Of a stretch of 64,000 nucleotides of DNA, positions 10,647 to 21,595 are shown piece by piece (the stretch's first letter is position 1; every line of letters begins with the position of its first letter). The stretch spans positions 13,442,416 to 13,506,415 of the forward strand of contig CM026564.1 in the NCBI GenBank assembly GCA_015143295.1, read 5' to 3'. Source of the stretch: Tetracentron sinense. Taxonomy: Eukaryota; Streptophyta; Magnoliopsida; Trochodendrales; Trochodendraceae. Made by a program: the position numbers and the translations under genes. The notes below the pieces were generated by a model. The model had not been told where the DNA came from and made no database searches. It worked only from the letters and a program-made list of their open reading frames with translations.

Positions 10647-13172
10647 ATGAGTACTCTAAGAGAAGGTGGATCCGTCTCTCGTCCCCCACTTTTTGATGGG
10701 AATAATTATGCTTATTGGAAAGCTAGAATGAGAGCCTTTCTCAAATCTATTGACGAGAGAATTTGGATGTCTATACAGAATGGGTGGACTACGCCCATAA
10801 AAACTGTAGGTGATTTGACTGTAGTCAAATATTCTGATGAATGGACCAGAGAAGAGCTTGAGTCAAGTGGATGGAACACTAAAGGTCTCAATGCTATCTT
10901 TACTGCAGTCACTGCTGAGGAATTCAGACGAATTTCTTCATGTGAAACAGTAAAGGAGGCTTGGGACATTCTTGAAATTACCCATGAGGGTACTACCACT
11001 GTTAAAATCTCAAAACTCCAAATGTTAACCACCAAATTTGAACATTTAAACATGGAAGACAATGACACTTTTGATGAATTCTATGCAAAACTTAGTGACA
11101 TTGTCAACGCTAGTTTCAATTTAGGTGAGAAAATATTTGAGTCCAAAATAGTTAGAAAAGTCCTTAGATCTCTCCCAGAGAGATTTCAACCTAAAGTCAC
11201 TGCAATCGAAGAGAGTAAAAATGTTGACTCTCTGAAGATTGAGGAATTGGTTGGATCACTCCAAACCTATGAACTCAATCTACGTCCATCTAAGAAGAAT
11301 AAATCTTTAGCCTTGAAATCTATCAAGGAATCTTTGGATGAGGATGACAGTGATGGAGATATGAATGAGGAAGAAATGGCTCTCTTCGTTAAAAAATTTC
11401 GAAAATTTTTTAGAACGAAAAAGAGGTTCAATCCCAAACAGGGAGGAAAATCTTTTGAGAAGTCAAAGTCTAAGCCCTGCGATAATAAGAAAAATTCCAA
11501 GAGTGGCGACAAGAAATCCCAAGGTGTTCAATGTTATGAATGCCATGGCTTCGGTCATATTTCACCTAACTGTCCTAACAAGAAGAAGAGTAAGGGCAAG
11601 GTGATGAATGCCTGTTGGGATGACAGTGATTCCGAGAATGAAGAATCGGACAGTTCCTCTTCAAGTGAAGATACTGGAAATCATACGGCTTTCACTGTTT
11701 CGCTTTCTGGGATTCTTGAGACTACCTCTGCGGTTGATGAAAAGGATAGAAGTGATGAGAGTATTCATACTGAGTCTAGTGATGACTTACAGAAGAGTCA
11801 AACTGACTCTGAAAGTGATGAAGATTTGAAAACAACTTATGATAAGTTGTATGCTGAAAGTTTGAAACTGACTAAAACAAAAATCTATTTGAGCAAAAAA
11901 CTCAAACTCATTCAAAATGAAAGAGATATTTGTAAACTAGTAGTAGAAGAGAAGAGTGCACTAGTTAGTCAGTTGGAAAATGAAAAAGAAGCATTTGTTA
12001 TAAAAGTTCAATGTCTTTTGGAAGAGAATGTCTCATTGACTAATGTGGTCAGAAAATTAGAAGTTGAAAGAGACACTTCCATGAAAGAAATTGAAGAGTT
12101 AAGAACTCTGCAAATGGAGCTGGAAACTTTTAAAGACTCTCTTGTTGATAAGGTGAAATTTCTTGAAAAAGAACATCAAATTACCCTTAAAGACAAGACT
12201 GACTTGATTCAGAAGGTCTATACTCTTGAAAAAGAAGTAAGAATGTTTGGTAACACTAGCTGCCTAGATGAATTAGTTAGAAAGTATGGATCAAATTCGA
12301 GTAGATCTGGGATAGGACATGTTGACACACCAGCTGGTCCTTTAGCTGTTGGTACAATGGCTAGTGCAGTGTTTGAGCCAATACATTCTGATCCTAAAGA
12401 AAATTTACTTTCTACATCAAGTACTAAGGTTTATACAAATTTTGTAAAGCCTAGAAATACAGCTCCTAGAGTGAATGCTTTGAGGAATCAAATTCCTGTT
12501 AGAAGAAATCCTCCTCCTCTCCCAAGATTCATACCCACATGTCACTTTTGTGGTGTGAGAGGTCACATTCGACCTAATTGTAATGCTTTTAGGAGAGCTC
12601 CCCGAAATGGTTCATGGAACCAAAATCAAAGTCAAGGGACTCTTCAAATGCAGATTCAGGTTCTAGCTGAAAAGTCTAGAATGTTGAGCAATGATGTTAA
12701 TAGAATTGCTCAAATCTCTAGGACAAGAACTGGTCAATTTATTCCAAATGATTATTCAAGAGGAAACAATTTGACTTATCAAAAGGCTAGAACTGAACAA
12801 AACAGAAAAAGGTCAAGGAGGACTAAAAGGAAAAAGGTCTTTACTACACAGATTAATGATCAAAGATCTAACCAAAGTTTAAAGACTGTGTATGTAAGAA
12901 AGGATGACCTTAAGTGCTTTGTCATTCATACTGCCTTGAAAGCCCAAAACACAGAAATGTGGTACTTCGACAGTGGGTGTTCTCGGCATATGACAGGTAA
13001 CAAGTCCTTATTTATTCAATTTGAGGACTGTCCAGATGGGACTGTTACTTTTGGTGATGGAAGCAAGTCTTTAGTCAAAGGAAATGGTATCATCGATTCA
13101 CCAGGCAAACCTAAATTGAAAGATGCCTTGTTTGTTGAAGGACTGAAAGCTAATTTAATTAGCATAAGTTAA
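10647..13172 (+). pseudogene. Sire1 Gag-protease, first part of the polyprotein
   Basis: A long frame starts at ATG 10647 (MSTLREGGSVSRPPLFDGNN), a copia gag start with the YAYWKARM motif. It has a UBN2-like gag core, then a first CCHC knuckle (CYECHGFGHISPNC, from about 11532), an acidic Ser-rich region, a long coiled coil (about residues 400-545) and a second CCHC knuckle (CHFCGVRGHIRPNC, from about 12540). The protease motif WYFDSGCSRHMTG follows, with the catalytic Asp at about 12969. The frame ends in TAA at 13170-13172 inside LISIS, where related copies read on, so this is a premature stop. Gag packs the RNA and the protease cuts the polyprotein. Confidence 0.9.
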
Positions 13173-13993
13173 CTATGTGATGATAATCATGCTGTGCACT
13201 TTACCCAAAATAAATGCTTAGTCATTAATGGTAAAGGTAAGTGTGTTCTAGAAGGATTGAGAACCACTGACAATTGCTACGGCTTAACTCCCAGTCCTAA
13301 TCCCTCAAATGTCTGTTATAAGACTAAAATTGAGGAAGTTGATTTGTGGCACCGAAGACTAGGTCACATGAACTTCAAAGACCTATGTAAAATCTCTAAG
13401 CAAGAGCTTGTGAGAGGTGTTCCCAAACTAGGAAAGCCTTCTACTACTGTGTGTGGGCCATGCCAAATTGGTAAACAAATTAGAACCCCACATAAGAAGA
13501 CTTTAAGTATTGCTACTTCATATCCACTGAAATTAATTCATATGGATCTAATGGGTCCTATAAGAACTGAAAGTCTAGGTGGAAAGCGATACATCCTAGT
13601 CATGGTTGATGATTTCTCAAGAATGTCATGGGTGGCTTTTATAAGAGAGAAATCCGATGCTTTTAACAATTTCAAAAGTATTTGCCTAAAAATTCAAAAT
13701 GAGAAAAGATGCCCTATCACTCGAATACGAAGTGATCATGGAAAGGAGTTTGAAAACTCTAAGTACAACACTTTTGTGATGAGTCGGGTATCAAACATGA
13801 ATTTTCTGCACCTATTACACCTCAGCAGAATGGTGTAGTAGAGAAGAAGAACAGGGTTCTCCAAGAGATGGCTAGAGTTATGCTTCATAGCAACAATCTA
13901 GCTTCTCATTTCTAGGCTGAGGCAGTTAACACTGCTTGCTATATAGTTAATAGAGTTTTTGTAAGACCTGGAACAAGGAAAACCCCATATGAG
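13173..13993 (+). pseudogene. Sire1 integrase region
   Basis: The frame shows the pre-integrase zinc motif (LWHRRLGHMNF then CGPCQIGK) and the catalytic core (HMDLMGPI, DDFSRMSW, RSDHGKEF). A one-base deletion in the T run at 13772-13775 shifts the frame. Conserved sequence with the third acidic residue (QNGVVE) continues in another frame, followed by a TAG stop at 13913-13915. Integrase would insert the cDNA, but this copy cannot make it in one piece. Confidence 0.88.
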
Positions 13994-15436
13994 TTGTGGA
14001 ATAACAAGAAACCTAGTGTCAAGTACTTTCGAGAATTCGGAAGTAAATGCTATATCCTTAAGGATAGAGAGCAACTGGGGAAATTTGAATCCCGGAGTGA
14101 TGAATGGATATTTCTTGGATATTCCACCAACAGTAGAGCTTATCGAGTGTATAACTTGAGAACCTCTACAATTATGGAGTCCATAAATGTAGTTGTGGAT
14201 GACTCCGGTGTTGAAAATGTGCAACTTGAGGATGATAAAAGTGCTGATAATGAAAATGTTGAAACTGTTTCAACTCCATTTATTGATAAGCAAACATCTC
14301 CATCAAAACCTACACATCCTAGGGTCATGAGTCCTCACACCCCCACTGATATAATTGGTGATGTTGAAAGTGGAGTGAGAACGAGGAAACAAATTGAAAA
14401 TGAAGTTAGCTACATTTGCTATACTTCATCATTTGAACCCAAGAATGTAGCTGAAGCTCTTGCAGATGATAATTGGATAAATGCAATGCAAGAAGAGTTA
14501 CTTCAGTTTACTAGGAATGATGTTTGGTATTTAGTACCTAGGCCTAACAATACAAATGTGATAGGTACCAAATGGATTTTCAAGAACAAATCTGATGAAA
14601 AAGGTACTATCATAAGAAATAAGGCTAGGTTAGTTGCACAAGGATACACCCAAATTGAAGGTATTGACTTCGATGAAACGTTTGCTCCTGTAGCCAGACT
14701 AGAATCAATAAGAATTCTTCTAGCTGTGGCTTGCCATATGAAATTCAAACTTTTTCAAATGGATGTTAAGAGTGCCTTTCTGAATGGCATTCTACATGAA
14801 GAAGTCTATGTGGAACAACCAAAAGGGTTTGAAGATCCACATCACCTTGATCAAGTCTATCGACTGAAAAGGGTCCTCTATGGTTTAAAGCAAGCTCCAA
14901 GAGCTTGGTATGAGAGGCTGACTACTTATCTCTTGGAAAACGGATTTTCGAGAGGGGGAGTAGACAGAACCCTTTTCATAAAGAATGTGAAAGGTGATAT
15001 TGTCATCGCCCAGATATATGTTGATGACATAGTGTTTGGTTCCACATTAGACTTACATGCTCATTCATTTGCTGAACAAATGAAAAATGAATTTGAAATG
15101 AGCATGGTTGGTGAGCTAAGTTTCTTCCTTGGTCTTCAGATCAAGCAATTGGATTATGGGATCTCAGTATCTCAAATCAAATATGCTAAAAATCTAGTGA
15201 AGAAATTTGGCATGAGCTCTGCTAAGCATGTAAGAACTCCTATGAGTTCTACTACAAAACTTAGTAAAGATGCTACAGGCAAAGATGTTGATCAAACTTC
15301 TTATAGAAGCATGATTGGTAGTTTACTCTACCTAACTGCTACTAGACCTGACATGGCCTTTAGTGTTGGTGCTTGTGCCCGCTATCAAGCGAGCCCAAAA
15401 GAGTCTCACTTGCTTGCAGTTAAGCGTATCATTTGA
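13994..15436 (+). pseudogene. Sire1 integrase tail and reverse transcriptase
   Basis: It begins with the conserved post-core stretch ([18 protein letters not shown] just upstream, then [15 protein letters not shown]), a variable linker, and the full copia RT domain (RVT_2). RT features include [33 protein letters not shown] and the catalytic YVDDIVFGS (from about 15016). The frame ends at TGA 15434-15436, just before the RNase H domain, in a place where the related copy Sire2 reads through. A CGA to TGA change is likely. Confidence 0.92.
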
Positions 15437-15961
15437 TATGTGAGTGGAACTCTATCATTTGGCCTCTTGTATTCTTTTGATACAAATGCCACGATAGTGG
15501 GATATTCCGATGCCGATTGGGCCGGAAATGCTGATGATAGGAAAAGCACCTCAGGAGGATGTTTCTATATTGGAAATTGCTTAGTTGCTTGGCTTAGCAA
15601 AAAGCACAATTCAATTTCGTTGTCCACTGCAGAAGCTGAGTACATAGCAGCTGGCAGTTGTTGCACTCAACTTCTGTGGATGAAGCAGATGTTGAATGAT
15701 TACGGGATTGAACAGAGCACTATGACTGTGTATTGTGATAATTCTAGTGCTATCAATATTTCCAAAAATCCCGTTCAACATTCTCGCACAAAACACATAG
15801 ACATAAGACATCACTTCATCCGTGATCTTGTTGAGCAAAAGATTGTGTCTATAGAGTATGTCCAAACAGAGAATCAATTTGCGGACATTCTAACAAAACC
15901 CTTAGATTCCCTTAGGTTTGAACTCCTTAGGAAATCCATAGGTTTGTGCGGAGTTGAGTAA
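15437..15961 (+). pseudogene. Sire1 RNase H, end of pol
   Basis: It contains YSDADWAGNADDRKSTSG, WLSKKHNSISLSTAEAEYIA, YCDNSSAINISKNPVQH and IRHHFIRDLVE, the complete copia RNase H series with the acidic residues present. It ends at TAA 15959-15961 after ILTKPLDSLRFELLRKSIGL. It removes RNA from the cDNA hybrid. It is part of pol and would not be translated separately. Confidence 0.9.
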
Positions 15962-16469
15962 AGATGTACTTGTTTCATAGCCTATGTGTTCTTCATGTTC
16001 TATTTATGTCATATAGCTATTTTTTTTGTTATTTTCTTTAAGTAATAAAAATCCAAAAACATTCGAAAAAAATTGAAAAATATTGCAAAAAATAATAATA
16101 ATAATGTGTTTGTATGACCTTATTTGTCCTATCTTTTTGCTTAATGTTATTTCCTTGAAATCATATTTAACCATATAATCCAAGGATAAATATTTCATAG
16201 GATTGAATAATATAGGATAGTTCAATTGTTGGTTCGATCTTGTGATTGAATTTGGTCATGCTAACTAATCTCAGTTAGAGTTGAGCATACAAAGATGTTC
16301 TATTTTGCACATGCACTCTGACTGATTCTTTAGATGGTATTAGTTCCTATTTAAAGGTTCTGATATTATACCATATGGTTCCCTAGATTAATCAAATCTA
16401 GTATAACCAATGTCATAAAAAATTCCATAAGGTGAGCCCCCTAGTTATAAAAATTATTGACATGGAGAG

Positions 16470-16630
16470 GACTACCTGTGAGTTTGTGTGATAGCTACTA
16501 GTGAATGCAAACAGTGAGTAATGGCTACCTAGACAAACAGTAGGTATCTATATGGATTGCTAGTGTGAAAGCCCCTACTGTCATTAGAAAGAGCTACCTT
16601 CTCACTTGAGTGAAAGTCACCAGTGTGCTA
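16470..16630 (+). promoter_or_regulatory. Conserved noncoding block between pol and ORF3 (Sire1)
   Basis: The stretch has alternating GGCTACCT-like and GTGAAAGYC-like motifs (ATGGCTACCTAGACAAACAG, CTAGTGTGAAAGCCCCTACT, GAGTGAAAGTCACCAG). The reverse complement of 40390-40555 in Sire2 aligns over about 140 bp at roughly 75% by eye. No ORF crosses it. The LTRs of the two elements are far less alike. Confidence 0.75.
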
Positions 16631-17158
16631 AAAACTATATATGTGTACTCCAAAAAGAATTTTCACAATGAGTACAATTTGACTGAAAAAGAAATGAAAT
16701 AAATTTGTTAGTCAAATTTGGGGTAAAAATTGCTCATCATATAAATATGGATGATTATTGGTTTTAAAACTAGTTTTTGAAAATTTTAGAGTCCCATTTG
16801 AACTATAATGTCAAAATCTAGATTAAGGAAGGAAACCAATTCAAAGAGTCAAGTAATGAATTTTGATTTCATACTCACATTACTTCTGATTGTATCTTGA
16901 CTCTGATTGTGAATTTGATGCAAATACCATATTTAATCACCGGTGAAAATCAATTAATGTTTACATAATCCTTGTTTATGACTATACTTGATATATCAAT
17001 TCTTGGGTGATTATTATTATTTATGATTTTAATGAAATCAAATGTTGCATATTTTTTGGTCAATTGGTCATTTTGAGGTGAAAATGAGTTTTCAATGTTC
17101 CATTGGTTGAGGGGGAGAAAAGGTTTTAAATGTAAAATTTTTGAAAAATTTTCAGACC

Positions 17159-17275
17159 ACCGATCGCTCAGTGCTAAAGACCGATCGATCGGTCTTTCGT
17201 GAACAGGGTTATGAAACCCTCATTTCTATTTTTTTTTGTTCACTTGTTCTCCGATCTCCAGAGCGATCTCTCGGT
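17159..17275. promoter_or_regulatory. LTR-type palindromes upstream of Sire1 ORF3
   Basis: ACCGATCGCTCAGT (17159-17172) and the perfect ACCGATCGATCGGT (17180-17193) match the Sire1 LTR array. A degenerate copy lies at 17261-17275. They are 140-300 bp before the ORF3 start. Sire2 has its own LTR palindrome at the equivalent place. Confidence 0.8.
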
Positions 17276-17416
17276 TACCTCTCCTCCAAATCTTTCCTAC
17301 GGTCATTGCATTCTATTCTAAAGGTTTCCCAAGCATCTAAAAGGTAAGATTTGTGCATTTTCTTCGATTTAGATTGATTTTCTCATCTAGGGCATCGTTT
17401 TCTTGCGTTTTCTTCC

Positions 17417-18713
17417 ATGGCTTTCGTTTTGTCGTTAATTCTTCTTGCCTATCTCATGTCTGGCGTTCCCAAACGTCGGAGGTTGGTCCTCAACAACCAA
17501 GAGGATCCTCCTCAAGATGAGGAAAACCTAGAGCCATTTACTTTCACTCCAATAGGGCATGGTATTTCCATTGGGGACAGGCCAATTCGTAGAATGATTG
17601 ATTCTACAATTGAGAATCGTCAAAAATCTTTGGCTGATAAAACTCGGAAAAATAAAGGTAAAGCTTCATCTTCCCAGTCCAGTAAGTTATCCCAGTTTAT
17701 AAGTCCTACTGCTGCTCAACTCTATAGTGAGTATTTTAGCAAGAAAGGAGTTATGGTTGAAAGGGACATACATATTTCTGATTTTGGTGATTATTATCTT
17801 CCTACACTCATTTCAGATCGTCAATGGGAAGGTATACTTACCTTATCCGGTCCTGCTTCTGTTCAGTTAGTTAGAGAATTTTACTCTAATTTTTCTGAAA
17901 TCAACCAAAAAAAAAAAATGGTCATTCAAATCTCGAGCATTAGAACAATCTGTTGTCATAAATGCTGATTTGGTTTCTAAATTCCTTGGGTGTCCTCGAG
18001 TTCCAAATGCATATTATCCTTATATTTATAAGACTGATGAGGATAAAGACTCCATGGAACATGTTGTTACCTTTCTTAGTGGTACTCCTACGTTTTGGGT
18101 TGGGTCTCTTATTGAAGTGGCGAAACTCACTAAGGATGCTAGACTAGTAAACCTAGTTATGAGTGCAAATATCCATCCAAAGGTTCATACTGCGGACCTT
18201 AGGGAAGATAGAGCTAGATTTCTATTTAGTCTTCTACGTGGGCGTGATATTGATCTTGCCGCTCACATCATTGACTTGATGATCCAAGCCCATCAAACTA
18301 GTACAGCAGTTGGAGCCCTACCATTTGGTTCACTCATCACTAAACTTCTTGGTTCTCAAGGAGTTATCGCTCCTCCTGGTGTTCCTACTCGAGTTCCTAA
18401 GGGTCCAATCAACAAAAAGACCCTCGCTCAGAGTTTTTCACATGCCTCAGTTCGAGATACAGAGGAGGGAGCAGAAGTTGGTGCTGGGTCATCTCGTCCT
18501 CCTCCGACCACTATGGATGATCTTGGAAGGATGATGCGAGAGATGCAGGTGGATCTCCGGACTCATGTTTCATCATATGAGGAGTTTACTACAGAGGTTC
18601 GTGGTAGACTTGGATCTCTCGATGCAGCCGTGCTAGGAGTACAGAGAGCTGTTCGGGATTTTCGAGCTTACTATGAGTCCCAGCTCACTTCTGATGATGA
18701 ACAGGAGGGATAG
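17417..18713 (+). pseudogene. Sire1 ORF3, env-like / plant transposon protein
   Basis: The reading frame starts at ATG 17417 or 17456, after pol. The N-terminus is hydrophobic (MAFVLSLILLAYLMSG if the first ATG is used). The middle has RDIHISDFGDYYLPTL, LVREFYSNF, MSANIHPKVHTADLREDRAR and LPFGSLITKLLG, close to the Sire2 ORF3 at 38318-39598. The tail is predicted helical (MMREMQVDLRTHV and on). A run of 12 A (17907-17918) separates two frames, and conserved sequence continues in the second, so a one-base slip splits the gene. Sirevirus extra ORFs are often called env-like, and similar proteins are listed as putative plant transposon proteins. The function is unknown. Confidence 0.8.
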
Positions 18714-18921
18714 TTCGTGATTGGAGTTTATCTTAGTCGAGTGACAGTTTTTATTTGACATTTTGATGTATTTTGTCTTGGTTGTACTTAGTACAAACCT
18801 ACTTGGATATTATTGACTTGTTATGGATGTATACTTTTGAATGGTTTATGCTCATTATCTTCTATCTCATCTCATTTCGATGGTTATACATTACTTTTCT
18901 AGTCCACCTTTGGCATTTCGA

Positions 18922-18938
18922 GCCAAAAAGGGGGAGTG
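18922..18938 (+). other. Upstream polypurine-tract-like copy
   Basis: GCCAAAAAGGGGGAGTG lies about 360 bp before the 3' LTR. It resembles the functional tract at 19285-19297. Sire2 also has such an extra copy (38004-38022). Confidence 0.6.
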
Positions 18939-19284
18939 TTATGTAATGTAATGTGTTGGTTATAAATGTTTTGGATGATGTTATGGAATGCTTAATGCTT
19001 AACCTGTTATGGATATAGTAAATTGGACTTGTGGATGTTATGTTATACATATTTTCATTCTTCCAATATTTTATCCCATATTTTATTTCTCATGCTTCAC
19101 AGGTTTTTGATTTACCATGTGCAGGCAAACAGGTTCTAAGTTTGGTGAATCATGACAAGCTAACATGTCAAAAGTCCTGTAATTATATTTTTGAGTCATG
19201 TAAAGGTCAATTTTCCATTTTTGAATCAATTGGAAAAATTTGAACCTAGTATATGAATTAGTCTTGTTTTGTCCCGGAAATTGC

Positions 19285-19297
19285 CAAAGGGGGAGAT
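19285..19297 (+). other. Sire1 polypurine tract
   Basis: CAAAGGGGGAGAT directly precedes the TGTAAATCCC start of the 3' LTR. It would prime plus-strand DNA synthesis and fixes the LTR boundary. Confidence 0.85.
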
Positions 19298-20546
19298 TGT
19301 AAATCCCTAAATAGGTGTTGGCAAATTCCGTGATCATTAGATAGGTCATGTGAGTCTAGTCGTCGAGTCATGTTCAACTTGTCAGAAGAGAAGAGCTAAA
19401 GCTTAAAGAAGATTGAAGAAAGAGAAGAAAAAGCTTCTACTCTGGATCTAGACAGGTAATGGACTTAGAGACCCCTACCTAGGTTGGATTTGGCTTAGAT
19501 AACTCTAAACATACCTAGGAGGATAGTTTTAAACCTAACAAAGTTGTTTGATTTCATTTGAATCAAATAAAAATGAAATGAATCATGGTTTGAACAAAAT
19601 TTTGTCTCAACCGATCGCTCGGTATTGGGACCGATCGATCGGTGGCCTACCGAGCGATCGGTGGCTATCGACTGGACAAAAAGTTTGTATGGGGTATTTT
19701 TCCAGAGAGATGATTTATAATCGAGCGATCGGTCATTTGGACCGAGCGATCCGTTTTGGACCGAGCGATCGGTAGTGAGCACCGATCGATCGGTAGTGAG
19801 CACCGATCGATCGGTCCCCGTAAAAAGAATTTTTCTTTTTCTGGATTCTTTTTTAAACCCTATATAAACAACTTTTTGGAGACCTAATTCGTGTCTTTGA
19901 TATTTTTGAAAGAGTAGAGGTCTGAGAAACTCTTCTAGGGTTTTTCTTATTGCTTTTATTAGATCTTTGTTGATCCCTCCTCTTTCTTAGATCCTAGCGA
20001 ATGCAAGTATAGATCTAAACCTTTGATCTTGCATTGTATGATCTCAGATCCGTATGAGATCCCTCTAGGGTTTGAAATTTCTTAAATTGATTCACAACCC
20101 TATACCTTGTGTGTGTGTCCGGTGTTTGATCCGGAGCCTTCGTAGAAGGAGATCGATCGTGTGTGATCGTGGTTTTGAAGTCGCTTGAAAAGATTTGGTC
20201 GGTGTGGAACCGAAGCTGCTACGGCGGAGATCGAACCTGCTGGTTCGTGGAAATCAAGAGTAAGAGTCTATACCTAGGAACGTCGTTTCTGTTTTGGTAA
20301 GGTCTTGTCTTGTACTTGATATCTTTTCATAGTGAAGTTTATTGCTGGATAAGGTCCCGTGGTTTTTTCCCGTTAGGGTTTTCCATGTAAAAATCTTCTG
20401 TGTTTGATTTGTGTGGATTGTCTGATTGAATTGTTTATTGATTTCTAAACATATTAATTGAAAAATTAAAATTGGTTAGAAATTATTAGATAGACCTATT
20501 CACCCCCCCTCTAGGTCTTAGAGATCATTGATCTGGATAAATTTCA
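19298..20546 (+). repeat. Sire1 3' LTR
   Basis: It starts TGTAAATCCCTAAATAGG after the polypurine tract and ends GGATAAATTTCA. It has the same palindrome array (from 19610) and TATA box as the 5' LTR, with about 1.1% substitutions by eye. It keeps 26 bp missing from the 5' copy. After it, element A gag resumes on the minus strand. Confidence 0.9.
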
Positions 20547-20713
20547 TCTAGGATGGATCCCGTTTTGTAGTATTGAGCTCAAGCGAGACGTTGACTTTGG
20601 GTGAAGGCTTCAATTACTTTCTGTAGGTTGTCATCATATGCTGTCTGAGATGTCAAATGCATGGGCCATGAAGGTTGACTAGTTGACCTAACAATCTCTG
20701 AAGGACCTGCCAT
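20547..20713 (-). pseudogene. Element A gag N-terminus
   Basis: A minus-strand start at 20713 reads MAGPSEIVRSTSQPSWPMH and continues with AYDDNLQKVIEAFTQSQ, then a TGA stop, up to the Sire1 boundary. The frame would join the gag body at 9355 without a target duplication. It lies about 0.9 kb downstream of the 5' LTR of element A. Confidence 0.6.
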
Positions 20714-21595
20714 TTACGTAGACATGGACAGACTCTGTGTGAGTGTACTGTGTATGCAGATGAAAATAAAAAAATGATGATGATTGTATTTTTTTGATTT
20801 TTGATTTTGATTGGGTGTGACAAGGCACATGTGATCCGATAGGGCAAACGGATGAATGTCCGACATGCTTTACCCGGGTTGTCGGGAACCGAGGGCCTAT
20901 TAGATCAAAGTTGGGGATAGGTTTTGTGAGGACCTGTCTGCCTGAGATTTGAACTTCATATGCTATGTCGAGATGCAGGGTAGGATATATTTTATTACAA
21001 GCACAAGTTTGGCTCATTACATGCCTCTGGGTATGAGTTTACCAGGGCAAAAGTACCTGGATAGTCAACCATGATTGGGGATGGGTATATGGTACAAGCA
21101 GGTTAGGGTTTAGAGTGACCCTCCCTGGGTGGGCTGCTTGTAGACTATACCCTAACCTAGTCTATATGTATGAATGTTCGATTAATGCAAGTGTGATCCT
21201 AGAAGGACGAGGTGTAACTTAACACCGTATATACGACTCCCCGGTATAGAACATACCTAAAAAGGGACGATTAGTGTAAGCGAGAGCGTTTAGAATCCTT
21301 CCCTGAGGGTAATCACCAACCAGACGTAATTACGCGGACCTCCAATATTTTTAAGCTTCTGACACTGAGGATGATCATCCACCAACCGTAAGTGTAATAA
21401 ACCTATCTACCGGGTTTAATAGGACATTTACACTACTATGCTATGTATATATGCACAGTACACAAAGCACCTAAAGAGTTGAAATGATTAGTATTAAGTT
21501 AAATATTTAGGCATTTGAACAAGTTTGATTTTAATTGGCTTAGACCTAGGTTCCGGGTTATACCTTAAATTGTTTCCCAGCAAAGTCGTCAAAGC
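20714..21595 (-). other. Element A leader and primer site region
   Basis: This is a noncoding leader between gag and the 5' LTR. Directly after the LTR end, minus-strand 21591-21575 reads TGACGACTTTGCTGGGA. It resembles the TGGCGACTCCGCTGGG type of primer site common in plant gypsy elements. No other feature is recognised in it. Confidence 0.55.

Larger units (their letters stand above)
9356..20546 (+). mobile_element. Sire1: nearly complete Ty1/copia Sirevirus-type retrotransposon
   Basis: An 11.2 kb element with two LTRs, an initiator-Met primer site, gag-protease-integrase-RT-RNase H in copia order, a third ORF after pol and a polypurine tract. The long gag with two zinc knuckles, the extra 3' ORF and the palindrome-rich LTR fit the Sirevirus (Maximus/SIRE) lineage. 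About 13 substitutions in about 1.2 kb separate the LTRs, so insertion is recent. However pol has three stops and one frameshift and ORF3 has one frameshift. Flanks tgcat and tctag do not form a target duplication. It is inserted in the gag of element A. Confidence 0.9.
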
